From positions 23,838,501-23,902,500 of the forward strand of contig NC_090782.1 of assembly GCF_040054535.1 (NCBI RefSeq): a stretch of 64,000 bases of DNA. Direction: 5' to 3'. The first letter of the stretch is position 1, and every line of letters begins with the position of its first letter. Under the pieces are notes generated by a model. That model was not told the origin of the DNA and ran no database searches. It saw only the letters and a list, made by a program, of their open reading frames with translations. This DNA is from Antennarius striatus. Lineage: Eukaryota; Chordata; Actinopteri; Lophiiformes; Antennariidae. A program made the position numbers and the translations under genes. This document shows positions 30,351-40,500 of the stretch, one piece after another.

Positions 30351-30872
30351 ATGATCTAAATTTACAGTTAAACAATAAAATTGCACGATAGTACCTCGTA
30401 TGCCTTGTGGTGAGCCTCTTTGTGTTATTTTTCTTGGAAATATGACAGTTATATTTCCAAGTTTTCATTTTTACTTTATGCTTCCCAGCCACTTCTCCTG
30501 GGGGGAGGGGTCAAATGAAGAGCAGTCAAGTCATCCCTCTGATGTATGTGCCTCTCAAATACGCACAACTGTCACAACAAAGGCACGATGGACAAATACA
30601 AACGTCCTTCCTTTTTTGTCATAGTTTATATTAGCTTACAGTTAACTGCTAACATATAGATGCAAATAAACAAACAACACCTCAAATAAACAGACAAATA
30701 ACACAACTGGGAGAAGTATTCAATAATAATCCTGAAAGAAATACAGATAGAAAGAAAAACAGATCTATCTGTCTCTCTCTCTCCCTGACCATTAAAGTGG
30801 AAGACATCAAAGCTTTGATATTTCCTAAAATAAAACCATCTTTCTTACTCTTCTTACCCGTTTGCTGACTTT

Positions 30873-31532
30873 ATGCAACCATTCGGGAGATTACCTAATC
30901 ACTGGTTAAGATTTGACAAAGACCGCCATGATGACAACGACCCAGGACAGACGAGTGCCACTAAGTTACTTAAAGAAGAGGTTGACAACCTCAACGACCA
31001 AGTGAGGAAACTCAGGAATGAAAACTTTGTTCTTGAAGAAAGGAATGCCTATCTGAAGTTCAAATTGAAGGCCCTTGAGAGGGACCTTGACATGTCTCAA
31101 GAAAAGCACAAGGAGATAGAAGCCCTGCAGAAGTTTAAGATAGACAGAAAGGATATGCTGTGTAAAAGTCTAGAGTCAAATGTTGGCAAAATGACGGAAC
31201 GTGTCCAAGAACTACGGACACAAATGGCCGAATTCAAAATGCTACACCAAAACCTGGAGAGAGCCCTGTATTCACTCTGGAAGGAGAGTCGGAGTCTACC
31301 CGAGTGGGTCATTCGTCTTCAGGAGCTGGCCCAGAAGCAAGACCTGGTCAGGACCCTGCAAGACCTCGCACTAAAACCAACCATCCGTGGCCTGGACATA
31401 CCTTCCTACTCTCATGACACTTTTAGGAATAGTAGAAGCTCATTGTTTAATACAGGACCATTCCCATCCTGGATGGACACAGGAAGCCCGAGAACGTCGT
31501 CGCCATTCCATTTTAGCCCCAAACGATTGTAA
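30873..31532 (+). CDS. Intronless coiled-coil protein, unrecognised (219 residues)
   Basis: I do not recognise this protein. It is a single uninterrupted reading frame from an ATG at 30873 to TAA. Residues about 30-135 are rich in Leu/Lys/Glu in heptad-like spacing and predict a long coiled coil (LLKEEVDNLNDQVRKLRNEN, later KMTERVQELRTQMAEF). A conserved-looking mixed helix follows (SLPEWVIRLQELAQKQDL), then a Ser/Pro/Phe-rich tail ending SPFHFSPKRL. No signal peptide or membrane segment. Third-position use and the lack of internal stops over 660 bp argue that it is real. An upstream untranslated exon is possible: a pyrimidine-rich stretch precedes position 30797. It sits between slc39a3 and sgta and is followed on the same strand by a second intronless coiled-coil ORF. 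Confidence 0.65.
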   Translation: MQPFGRLPNHWLRFDKDRHDDNDPGQTSATKLLKEEVDNLNDQVRKLRNENFVLEERNAYLKFKLKALERDLDMSQEKHKEIEALQKFKIDRKDMLCKSLESNVGKMTERVQELRTQMAEFKMLHQNLERALYSLWKESRSLPEWVIRLQELAQKQDLVRTLQDLALKPTIRGLDIPSYSHDTFRNSRSSLFNTGPFPSWMDTGSPRTSSPFHFSPKRL

Positions 31533-31683
31533 CTGGAGGGTTAAAAACTTGGGTCGTGGTGTTCTTCAGGTGCATTGCGTCGCCAACACCCAAACATAGT
31601 ACATTTTCACCAAACATCAAAGAAACACAATCCTTTTATCTTTTCAAAGATTTGGACTTTTTTGATGTTCTACCTCTTTCAAG

Positions 31684-31689
31684 ATTAAA
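31684..31689 (+). terminator. Candidate polyadenylation signal (ATTAAA) after the first coiled-coil ORF
   Basis: ATTAAA 150 bp after the stop at 31532 and 110 bp before the ATG of the next ORF. If used, the two ORFs are separate transcripts; if not, they could share one. Confidence 0.3.
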
Positions 31690-31799
31690 GCACAAAAACA
31701 GCCCTGGAGACTATATTTAACCAACCGAGGTCCATCTTTTTGGTACCAAGAGTAGAAAACCTTGCAAACAGACCAAACGAGAACAATATATCGGAGCAG

Positions 31800-32303
31800 A
31801 TGGAAAATCAACAAGAGACAAGCAATGTGGCAGAGGGCGCTTCTGCCTCCACCTTTGAAGAGATTCGCGTGAGTCCTTTGGTAGAGATTGTGGAGGAACC
31901 GATAGACATGGAAGGCGCCGTGGCGGTCGTAGAGGTGCAGGAACAAGTCGAGGGCATTCAGGAAACCCTCACCCAAGTCATGGAGGAGAGAGACGTCGAA
32001 CCAGAACTGAAGGAAATCATTATGTCTTCGGTGGAACAGATTGTTGAGGGCATGTCCACTCTGGTTGTTCAGTGTGAGAAGAAAGACATGCTGGAGGACG
32101 AGCTGAAGGAACAACTGAAGGTGGCTGGTGAGTTCATCAACACCATTCACGAGGCAGGTGTTCGCAAGCAACACGAGCTCGAGAGGAACCTGGAGGCTGT
32201 GACGGAAGCCTTTGAAAAGGTGGAAGAAGAAAATATACAGCTGAAGACCGAAGTGGAGACCCTTCAGGAGGAAATCCAGAAACAAGCAGATGACACTGCT
32301 TAA
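31800..32303 (+). CDS. Intronless acidic coiled-coil protein, unrecognised (167 residues)
   Basis: Not recognised. The frame stays open 5' of 31800, but 31800 is the first ATG in it and begins MENQQETSNVAEG. The N-terminal third is acidic and Val/Glu-rich (PLVEIVEEPIDMEGAVAVVE). Residues about 90-162 form a strong coiled coil (KKDMLEDELKEQLK, then HELERNLEAVTEAFEKVEEE). No signal peptide, membrane segment or known domain. It lies 268 bp after the preceding intronless coiled-coil ORF in the same orientation and the same reading frame, with stops between. An AATAAA follows at 32519. The pair could be tandem genes, a dicistronic transcript, or remnants of one longer gene. Confidence 0.6.
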   Translation: MENQQETSNVAEGASASTFEEIRVSPLVEIVEEPIDMEGAVAVVEVQEQVEGIQETLTQVMEERDVEPELKEIIMSSVEQIVEGMSTLVVQCEKKDMLEDELKEQLKVAGEFINTIHEAGVRKQHELERNLEAVTEAFEKVEEENIQLKTEVETLQEEIQKQADDTA

Positions 32304-32370
32304 CCAGCAGAATAAGAGCAACTGCAAGAAACTGAATTCTATTCAGGACGTCCCTCTAGATATCCACCCC

Positions 32371-32845
32371 AGATGAGTCGCCGGCTCATCCCGAGGCCCA
32401 CAATTAGGATCCGACTCCAAAATGATATAGTTTAGGTTGGGGTTAGTTCAGTGGTTGGTTTTCTCCGGGCGCTCCGGTTCGCCAACACATTCTCACAAAA
32501 AAACAAAAACAAAAAAACAATAAAAATCACTCATGCATCCTCCTCAGATGAGTTGCCAGCTCATTGCGAGGTCTACAATTAGGATCTAGCTCCAAGAAGA
32601 TATAGTTCAGTTCAGGGATGGTTCCGTGGTTTTCTCCGGGTACTCCGGTTCACCAAGACACAGTCCAAAAAAAACCCCAAACGACAAAAAAACAAACAAG
32701 AAAACCCCAGATCCATCTAGACGAGTCGGCAGCTCATCGAGGGGGCCTGTAAATCACATCTACGTCCAGAATATTTCCTTTAATGTAAGCTTAGTGGTCG
32801 GTTTTCTCCGGGTACTCCGGTTCACCAGCATTTTTGTGAAAAACC
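32371..32845. repeat. Three-copy diverged repeat, unit ~174 bp
   Basis: Copies begin at 32371, 32546 and 32719. Each opens with a GATGAG...GCTCAT hairpin-like motif (copy 3 has GACGAG) and ends with GGTTTTCTCCGGGTACTCCGG or a close variant; A-rich linkers separate them. The CTCCGGGTACTCCGG part is also found in a very common teleost interspersed repeat. The array overlaps the putative 3' UTR of the second coiled-coil ORF. Confidence 0.7.
32519..32524 (+). terminator. Candidate polyadenylation signal after the second coiled-coil ORF
   Basis: AATAAA 216 bp after the stop, in an A-rich linker of the three-copy repeat. Confidence 0.35.
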
Positions 32846-33821
32846 CCCACAAAGACGTGAGATTACTCACAGGCAGCTTGAAACGCGGCGAGGAAGAGGA
32901 GGAAGACCATCCTCTTCACTGTGAAAAGTTCCCGTCGTGTCGATTCAGGAACACCAAATCTTTCTCATTAAAATAAACATTTTTAAAACGCATCTACAAT
33001 GTCGCCTCATGATTGTTCTGAAACACCCCGGGTCTTTGGTTCCGGTTTGACGACAGGAACCAATCGAACCATTACACTCACGCACATACGCCTTGGGATC
33101 TTTTATTTAACACTATTTTATTTCTATTCATGTCATGACGTTCTTCCTAAAAACAGGTGGAGCAGAAGGAGGGCGTTGGTCGTTTTCCATGATGCGGCTC
33201 CTGATTGGAGGAGGCGGGGTTTCGTTCAGTGATGGAACTAAAACAAATTGCTTTCAGTCCTTTCTGAGTCGTACAAACATCCAGACGAGTCGGTCAGCAC
33301 ATGAACCTGTCGCACCTGAAACAAGAGCACATCGAGACCAATCAGGAACCACCAGGAAGGGAGTCTTCAGTGGGGGGTGGGGCATATGAGGAGCTCCGCC
33401 TCCTGGCTCTACTTGGAGGGCTAGCGTAAATGACAACAGTAGGTCAAATCAGATCAGGAAGGATCTTTCCTGGTACGGCGTTAGGGTCACGTCTAAGGAC
33501 CCCGACTGGGATTTGATCCTTTAGTCCTCTGTGACAACTCGTGTGTGTATGTAATATACACATATACATACAGACATAAACACACACATACCATACTTCA
33601 TGACTGGAAATGTTAAAAAAAATTACAACAGAAATAAAGTTTGTTCTCCAAAAACAAACCAAGACTAAATTTTTGAATCTGAAACTTTCCATGAGTGCCC
33701 TATGAAGAGTTAGCGCTATTTCTATGCTTAGAAGTTATCTAGCCCCGCCTCCCCGTGATTGGAAGCCTCTAGCCCCGCCTCCTGGCACCGACCCACACTC
33801 ACCGGTTCCTCCGTCTGAGTG
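32846..33821. other. Intergenic tail and sgta 3' UTR
   Basis: No supported gene. On the minus strand, the sgta 3' UTR probably runs from 33821 to about 33085, with AATAAA at 33102-33107 (plus strand TTTATT). 33540-33590 is a degenerate CA/TA-rich stretch. Confidence 0.5.
33102..33107 (-). terminator. Candidate sgta polyadenylation signal
   Basis: AATAAA on the minus strand about 715 bp after the sgta stop; another lies a few bases away at 33116. Confidence 0.4.
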
Positions 33822-35983
33822 TCATGGCTGCTCCTCGTTCCCGGCGCTGGGCGTCCTGTTGCGGATTTGGCTCCTCAGCTGTTCAATGAGTTCCGGGTTC
33901 TGCTGTTGCATCTGCTGAGCGAACTGCTGACCTCTGCAAAATCCAAACAGGCCACGCCCCCCAGACCCGACACCAGAACTGTCAGCGAGGGGCTGACAGA
34001 GACCACATCCCCGTAGAAACACCCGTGAGAATACTCACGCCTGGATCAGTCCCGACAAATCTCCGGTGCCGGCGGCTCCGGGGGCCGCGGCGGTCCGCCC
34101 TCCCTCCCCGACTCCTCCTCCCGATCCTCCCCCTCCCACCCCGCCATACGCTCCTGACATCATCCCCGACATCCTGGGAGAGAGGAGGCGTCAGAGAAGA
34201 GACAGAAAAACCACAAAACCATCACACCAGACCGGACTGGGTCGACTCACATTTGCTGCACCTGAGGGTTGTTCATCAACGACGACGCCTGCAGAGACAA
34301 AACACCCGGTCAGAGGTCAAGAGGTGGATGCGCTTTGGTTCTACAGCCCTGAATAAAGGAGGTGTCAGGACTGGAACCGATCCTGATGAGCTATCAGGTC
34401 TCACCATGTTCATGAAGCCGGGGTTACTGAGCAAACCGGCCAGATCGACTCCGCCCATCCCTGCCGTCTGACACAGAGAGAGAGATAAGGGCCCATCCCA
34501 CTACTGGTCACAAACCCCCGCCTCCCAGTCTACTGGTCTCTACTGGTCTCTACTGGTCTTACTGGACTAGACGTCTCCATCTTCTCCTCGGCGATCTTCA
34601 GGTTGATCTTGTAGCTGTCGTTGTCGGGGTCCAGCTCCAGGGCCTTCTTGTAGTAGCCCACGGCTTCTGTGTGTTTGTTGAGGCTGGCCAGTGCCAAACT
34701 AGAAAACAAACGCACCCAGGCGTCAGCGCCTGGGTCAGCTGCTCCCACAACACCCCCCCCCACCCCCTCAGTGGCCCCCGTACCCCATCCGCCCGTAGGC
34801 TTTGCTGTAGTTGGGGTCGATGCCGATGGCCTGTTCGCAGTCCTGCACCGCCCCGGCGTAGTTCCCCAGCTTACTGTAGGCTGCAGCCCTGCACAAACAC
34901 ACACACACACACACAAAATACACACAGTAGAACTCAGAGCAGTCGAGGAAACAGTCAGAACAACCTGAGGGGGGCGGGGCCCCAACACACCTGTTACAGT
35001 AGTAGACGGCATTGTCGGGGTTGATGGCGATGGCCTTGGAGTAAAACTCGACAGCGGCTGAGAAGTTCTCTACTTTCATTTGGTCGTTTCCTGCAGTCCA
35101 GACAGAACCGGTCACATGACTGATGCTGAAGACCCCCCCCCCCCGAAAAAAAATGATGAGATGAACTGACCTTCAGTTTTGAGCGTCTCGGCTTCGACTC
35201 TCTGCTCCTCGGAGACAAAGTCCTGACTGGCGTTGTTGTTGACCTGAGACTCGGGAGGATGCTAACACACAAACACACAACAGAGTGGCTAACGGCTGCT
35301 AGCGTCACAACGGCTATCAGTAACGGCTTCATCCGTCACTCGGACTCTACCTTCGCTGTGGCTGAGGCGAAGATCTCCGGTAGCGTCATGGTGACAGCGA
35401 GACTCTTGTCGTCGGTGGAAACTTCAAACGCCGTCTCCAAACACTGAACAGCAACTGCAGACCGAGACGCTAACGTTAGCGACGATGAAACGGTGAGCTG
35501 AAGCGAAATCTACATACGTCAGACATTGTTCTACGTAGATGTGCAATTATCTACCTAGAACGATATCTAACTGGTATTTGGTATAACAAATACCAGTCAG
35601 ACACGCTACATAGAACAATATCTTACTGATATTTGCTGGAACAGAACAAGAGCTTAACCTTGTGTACGTCCTTACATAGATGCGTACAATAAGTATCTAT
35701 CTGCTGTGATCTAAACAGACACACTAAATGGAACGGTGCCATTGTTACTCTGATCAGATCCACGTGTTTGTCTCGCTGTGTTAAAACTTCTGCTGGTGAA
35801 CCACTGAGATGGACTTGAGATCTGGACCGCTGGTAGAACCCTCACAGGTCCAGATCACAACCACGATGTCCAGGAGGACTCACCTTCCAGACTCTCCTGA
35901 GCTCCTGAGCTCAGACCCCCCGACTGGAGCTGATCGTGGAGGAACTGGATGATGGAGAAGGCGAGACGCTTGTGGTCCGTCAT
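33822..35983 (-). CDS. sgta: SGTA, small glutamine-rich TPR co-chaperone alpha
   Basis: Cytosolic homodimeric co-chaperone that receives tail-anchored and mislocalised membrane proteins, handing them to BAG6/TRC40 or returning them for quality control; the TPR domain binds Hsp70/Hsp90. Exons: 35884-35983, 35351-35454, 35171-35261, 34991-35090, 34784-34888, 34563-34698, 34405-34467, 34251-34288, 34039-34173, 33822-33933; 327 residues, all phases close. The N-terminal dimerisation domain has [11 protein letters not shown]. Three TPRs include [37 protein letters not shown] and [15 protein letters not shown]. An NPGFMNM region, a Gly-rich insert (exon 10, longer than in human) and the Gln-rich tail [18 protein letters not shown] follow. 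SGTB is excluded by tail sequence and by the thop1/slc39a3 neighbourhood. Confidence 0.95.
34889..34915. repeat. CA/TG repeat at the sgta exon 6 acceptor
   Basis: On the sgta strand this reads as a TG tract ending TTTGTGCAG, directly before the exon that begins at 34888. Confidence 0.85.
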
Positions 35984-37577
35984 GATGCCGGAGGCTCAGA
36001 CCTCTCTGCGGTCACTGGAGGGGAGAGATCCTGCCAACAGGAGCAACAGGATTGGAGTTAGCAGCCAGCCGCCCCGTTAACATTTGCCAGAAAGTTCCAG
36101 CAGCTCACAGCGTGACTGAACTAAAGCTGCTAGTCAACCAGAGCCGTGGTGAGTTACTGGTGATAGCTAACACCAGTTAGCATAGATGGTAGCATCACCA
36201 CACAGCGGATGCTAACCAGGAATTAGCCTGATGACGTGTTCCTGTCACGATTTAAATAGTTCATCTCAATGTTTCACGTCACATACAAGCAGTCATTTTG
36301 TACAGTTTGATTAAAAAATGTTTTTCCGTGACGTCTTCTCCAAACCACAACGGCATGATGCTAACACTAGCCGCTAGCTAGCCGTTCATATCCGGTGTTA
36401 CCGAGGCGGAAACCTTCGTATCAATGGAGCGACAATCTAAAAAAACGTCTTTTCCTACCAGTCGTCTGGATGTCAGCCGTCGATTCGCCCAAGAAACGAT
36501 TATCTAACGTTCTGTTAGCTCCGCTCCCGCGATCAGACGTAACCGTCACTCGGTTCCAGTAACTATCTCGTCGCAGTAGTGTGACGTCATACGCAAGCGC
36601 CGCAGTTCCTACAGCTTTGCATACATCCTGTCAACGGCCTCTGATTGGCTGCCACTTCCCCTGCCTTCTCTGATTGGGTTGGCAACCGAGTGTGACGTTA
36701 CGGATGAAGGTTTGAGCCAATTAGGGACAGAAGGGGGCGGGCTTTACCTTTGTTGTATTTAGAGAGAAATCCCTGAGGCGTGATTTTGGTTGATGAAGGA
36801 CTCTGAACTTTTAGTAAAAGCTGCTTTCTACCGGAAATGTAGAAAATTCACCTTCAGAGTAAATGTATTCAGTCTTCATATCTTCAGTTCATTGATGGTT
36901 TTTTTTTACATTAAGTGTCTTTAGAAACTAAATGAATACGCAGAGTACACATGAGTACACACTGCAAACAAAAATTAAATTACACGGGAAAATGTCCCAC
37001 AGACGTCATATTTCAGTAAATTATTTCATGAAAACTGATCCAAATGTTAAATGTAAAAAATACCAAAAAACTTTTGCAATATCTTGTTGTTTAAAACTAC
37101 CAAAGAAAATAATTACTATAGGTTTCTTTATTGCTAAAATTTTAAAAGGTGTCAAATAAATGCGGAATATATTCAGTGGACATATGTTAATATTAATAAA
37201 CAATCAGATTAGATAATACAATTATTATTAAATTATCCGTACAGTGATGGAGGACAGATTAATAGTGATTAAATCCAGTTACGTCGCTGGATTTTTTATA
37301 CATTACATTTATATGTAATACATTTATATATTCTTTATATTTTTTTTATTCACTGATCATGAATACTACGTATTGTTATTTTTAACTAGGTTCTAGTAAA
37401 TAATGATTTAAAAGTAGTGATCGGTTTTCTTTATTTTGTTCCCTTTAAATCGTTCAGGCGTTATTTTATTTTGAAAGGCATAACCGGAAATTGATTTTTT
37501 CCCCCTCTCGTATCTTTCCGATCCGGTTCCGTAGCCTGTCATTTAATCGCCCTGATCTAACGGACAATAACTGCGCT
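35984..37577. promoter_or_regulatory. Divergent region between sgta and thop1
   Basis: Head-to-head arrangement. A minus-strand acceptor near 36031 suggests that sgta has an untranslated first exon, probably in the CG-containing segment 36350-36600. The thop1 start lies at 37578 in a second CG-containing segment. Between them (36830-37430) is AT-rich DNA without a credible ORF. Confidence 0.4.
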
Positions 37578-40500
37578 ATGGGGCCGACAGGTGAGTGACG
37601 GCTCACCTGACAACCGTTACCGCTGAACGTTCTCTCTCCCGACCCGCCGCGACCGTTTAGCATCAGTTAGCCTCCGCTTCCAGTGACACTGTTAGCTCTT
37701 TGCTAGCTCATGCTAAGCTGCTGTCGGGAGACAATTTCAAAATCACTTCAAAATTATTTGAATTATGTGTAAAAAGATGATCATGTTCTTCTGCGCGCGT
37801 TTAAAAGATTTTTATTGATATATTTACGCATTTATATCGCTGCTGGGTGTTCGCAATTCTTAGTCTGTCTAATTAATCGTGCTGCTAACTTGAGCTAGCT
37901 GTGATAAAAATGATGGGGACACTCATCGGATTGTAGATAGATTCCTTATGACGTCACACACCTGTTTCGACTCGATTCAGTCATTGAAGGACCGTTGTGG
38001 TTCAGCTCGTTAATAATGACGTAAATCTGTTCACGTGACTTTGGTTCGGACCCGGCTCGGTGCTGAATCAGCAGAACCAGGTGTATGCGCGCGTGTAAAG
38101 GTGTGAAAACTGTAATCACGTGTTTAATTTTTTAGTGATTTATATAAAATTATGATTTATATTAAAAAAAAGAGCGTTGGCGGTTGGTTGGAGTCCTGTC
38201 CAGTCTGTTTCTCTGCGTTTGACCCGTTGAGCCAATCAGAGTTCAGCATCGTCCAGGTCGCAGGTGCTGGGGTTCGAACCAGCGACCGTTCAGGATGTCC
38301 CGGTCTACCCACTACCCTCACCTCCACCTTCTCGCTGCTTCTTGTCCTCTCAGGTGAGGTGGTGTTTGGCAGCCCGGTTCCGGTCCGCTCCGACAACCAG
38401 TTGCGGTGGGACCTGACCCCGGAGCAGATCCGCCAGGCCTCCGATGAGCTCATCACCAGAACCAAGAAGGTTTACGACCAGGTCGGAGCCCTGGACGTGG
38501 ACGGCGTGACCTTTGAGAACACGCTGAAGGCTCTGGCGGACGTGGAGGTGGAGTACACAGGTGAGCCCGTCCGCCGAACCCTGATCCGCTCTGATCACCA
38601 GACAGAAGGTAAAGGCAGGTGGAGGTGCTCGGGTGATGCGTCGCTGCCCTCTAGTGGTTGGTATTAATACTTTTTAGATTTGGTCCAGTACCAGTTCTGG
38701 TGTCATTACAAACCTTTTTTATTTTTATATAACCAATATAGACTTTGTGTCACCTGGGGTCACCTGAACCGGGTCACCTGAACCGAGTCAGGGGTGTGAA
38801 CACATTCTGGCTCCAGATGTTTCTGGAGTTCAAACACGACTCCGTCCTGACAGGTCCAGTCAGGTCTGGTTGTCCATTGTGAGCCCCGGCTGTACCGCTG
38901 AGTCAGCGCAATCGATGCACGATTTAGCGACTCAGCAGTTTGTGTCAAAAAGCAGCTGAACCAGCTGCTGCTTCAATAGAGGAGGACGCGGCGCCGGCCG
39001 GGTTCCATCTGAAACAGATCATCACTTTTTTTCTGACTGCTGGTTGAAAACAAACTCATCCTGGGTTTTATTTAACGACACCCCTAAAAATAAAGCTCCT
39101 CCCATTTTGTGTCAAACCTGTCTATCTGATCCCGCCCCTCTAACATCTAACCACGCCCTCCCGTGTCTCAGTCCAGAGGAACATGCTGGACTTCCCGCAG
39201 CACGTGTCTCCTTGTAAGGACGTCCGTACGGCGAGCACAGACGCCGACAAGCTCCTGTCGGAGTTCGACGTGGAGATGAGCATGAGGCAGGATGTCTACC
39301 AGAGGATCGTAGCCGTGGAGGTGAGGCTACCGTCCTCCAATCAGCAGTTTGTTTGACCGATGACCCCGCCCCCAGATGCTCCTAGAACCTCCTGTTTTTG
39401 CCGTTGCAGGAGAAGATCGACGCCAGCAGCCTGACTGCGGAGTCCAGGCGTTACATGGAGCGACTGATCAAACTTGGCAAGAGGAACGGCCTCCACCTGC
39501 CCCAGGAGACGCAAGAGGTGCCCCCCCCTCTTTCCTTACTTCCTGGATTCTGATTGGTTCTGTCTGGTGGCTTCAGATCGTTTGAAATATTTTGCTGCGA
39601 CAGGAAATCAAAGGCATCAAGAAGAAGCTGAGCACCTTGTGCATCGACTTCAACAAGAACCTGAATGAAGACACCACCAGTCTGTCCTTCAGCAGAGAGG
39701 AGCTGGGCGGTCTCCCCGAGGTCTTCCTCAGCACCCTGGAGCAGGACGGAGACAAGCTTAAGGTCAGCCTCAAGTACCCCCACTACTTCCCCACCATGAA
39801 GAAATGCTTCGTCCCAGAAACCCGGCAGAGGCTGGAGGAGGCCTTCAACTCCCGCTGCCAGAAGGTGAGATGGACGCGTTTATCTGAGATGGTCTCAAGT
39901 CTTTTAAAATGTCTAAGCTTCTCCTCTTCCTGCGTTCCCAGGAGAACGCCACCATCCTGAAGGAGCTGGTGGAGCTTCGGGCTAAGAAAAGTAACCTACT
40001 TGGCTTCCCCACCCACGCCGACTTTGTCCTGGAGATGAACATGGCCAAATCTGGAAAGAAGGTCTCCAACTTCCTAGGTGAGTGGAGAACATGGTGTGAC
40101 GGACGCTAGGACCCGATTCCTACCTAGAGGAGACTCTAACTTCTTGTTCTGTGGTGTTTCAGAGGAGCTGTCCCGTAAGCTGAAGCCTCTGGGCGATGAG
40201 GAGCACCTCTTCATCCTGGGCCTGAAGGAGAAGGAGTGTCAGAAGAGGAACCTTCCCTTCAACGGGGAGCTGTATGCCTGGGACACACGCTACTACATGA
40301 CCCAGGTAACCCCAGGCTCTGGCGTGGTTCTGAAGTGTCGCATCAGGTTTGCCTTTGATTGGCAAAGGTTGTGGTTTGTTCTTCACACCTGGCTCCGCCT
40401 CCTCTGTTTGCTCCTCCCAGGTGGAGGAGATCCAGTACGCAGTGGATCAGAACCTGGTGAAGGAATACTTCCCCATGGAGGTGGTCACTCAGGGTTTGTT

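Larger units (their letters stand above)
28245..30872. other. slc39a3 upstream region and intergenic sequence
   Basis: 28245-29766 reads as the probable intron in the slc39a3 5' UTR; it contains a hAT-type end (28630-28705) and AT-rich stretches. 29767-29850 could be the untranslated first exon, by virtue of a donor-like CAG|GTAAAC on the minus strand within GC-rich sequence. 29880-30870 is AT-rich intergenic DNA with the repeat copy at 30190-30350 and a (CT)n tract at 30770-30785. No conserved ORF was found before 30873. Confidence 0.4.

Noticed and set aside
38255-38300. tRNA-like B-box (GGTTCGAACC) in thop1 intron 1
   Set aside because: A T-arm-like hairpin can be drawn, but there is no A-box, anticodon arm or acceptor stem at the right distance. 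At best it is a fragment of an old tRNA-derived SINE.
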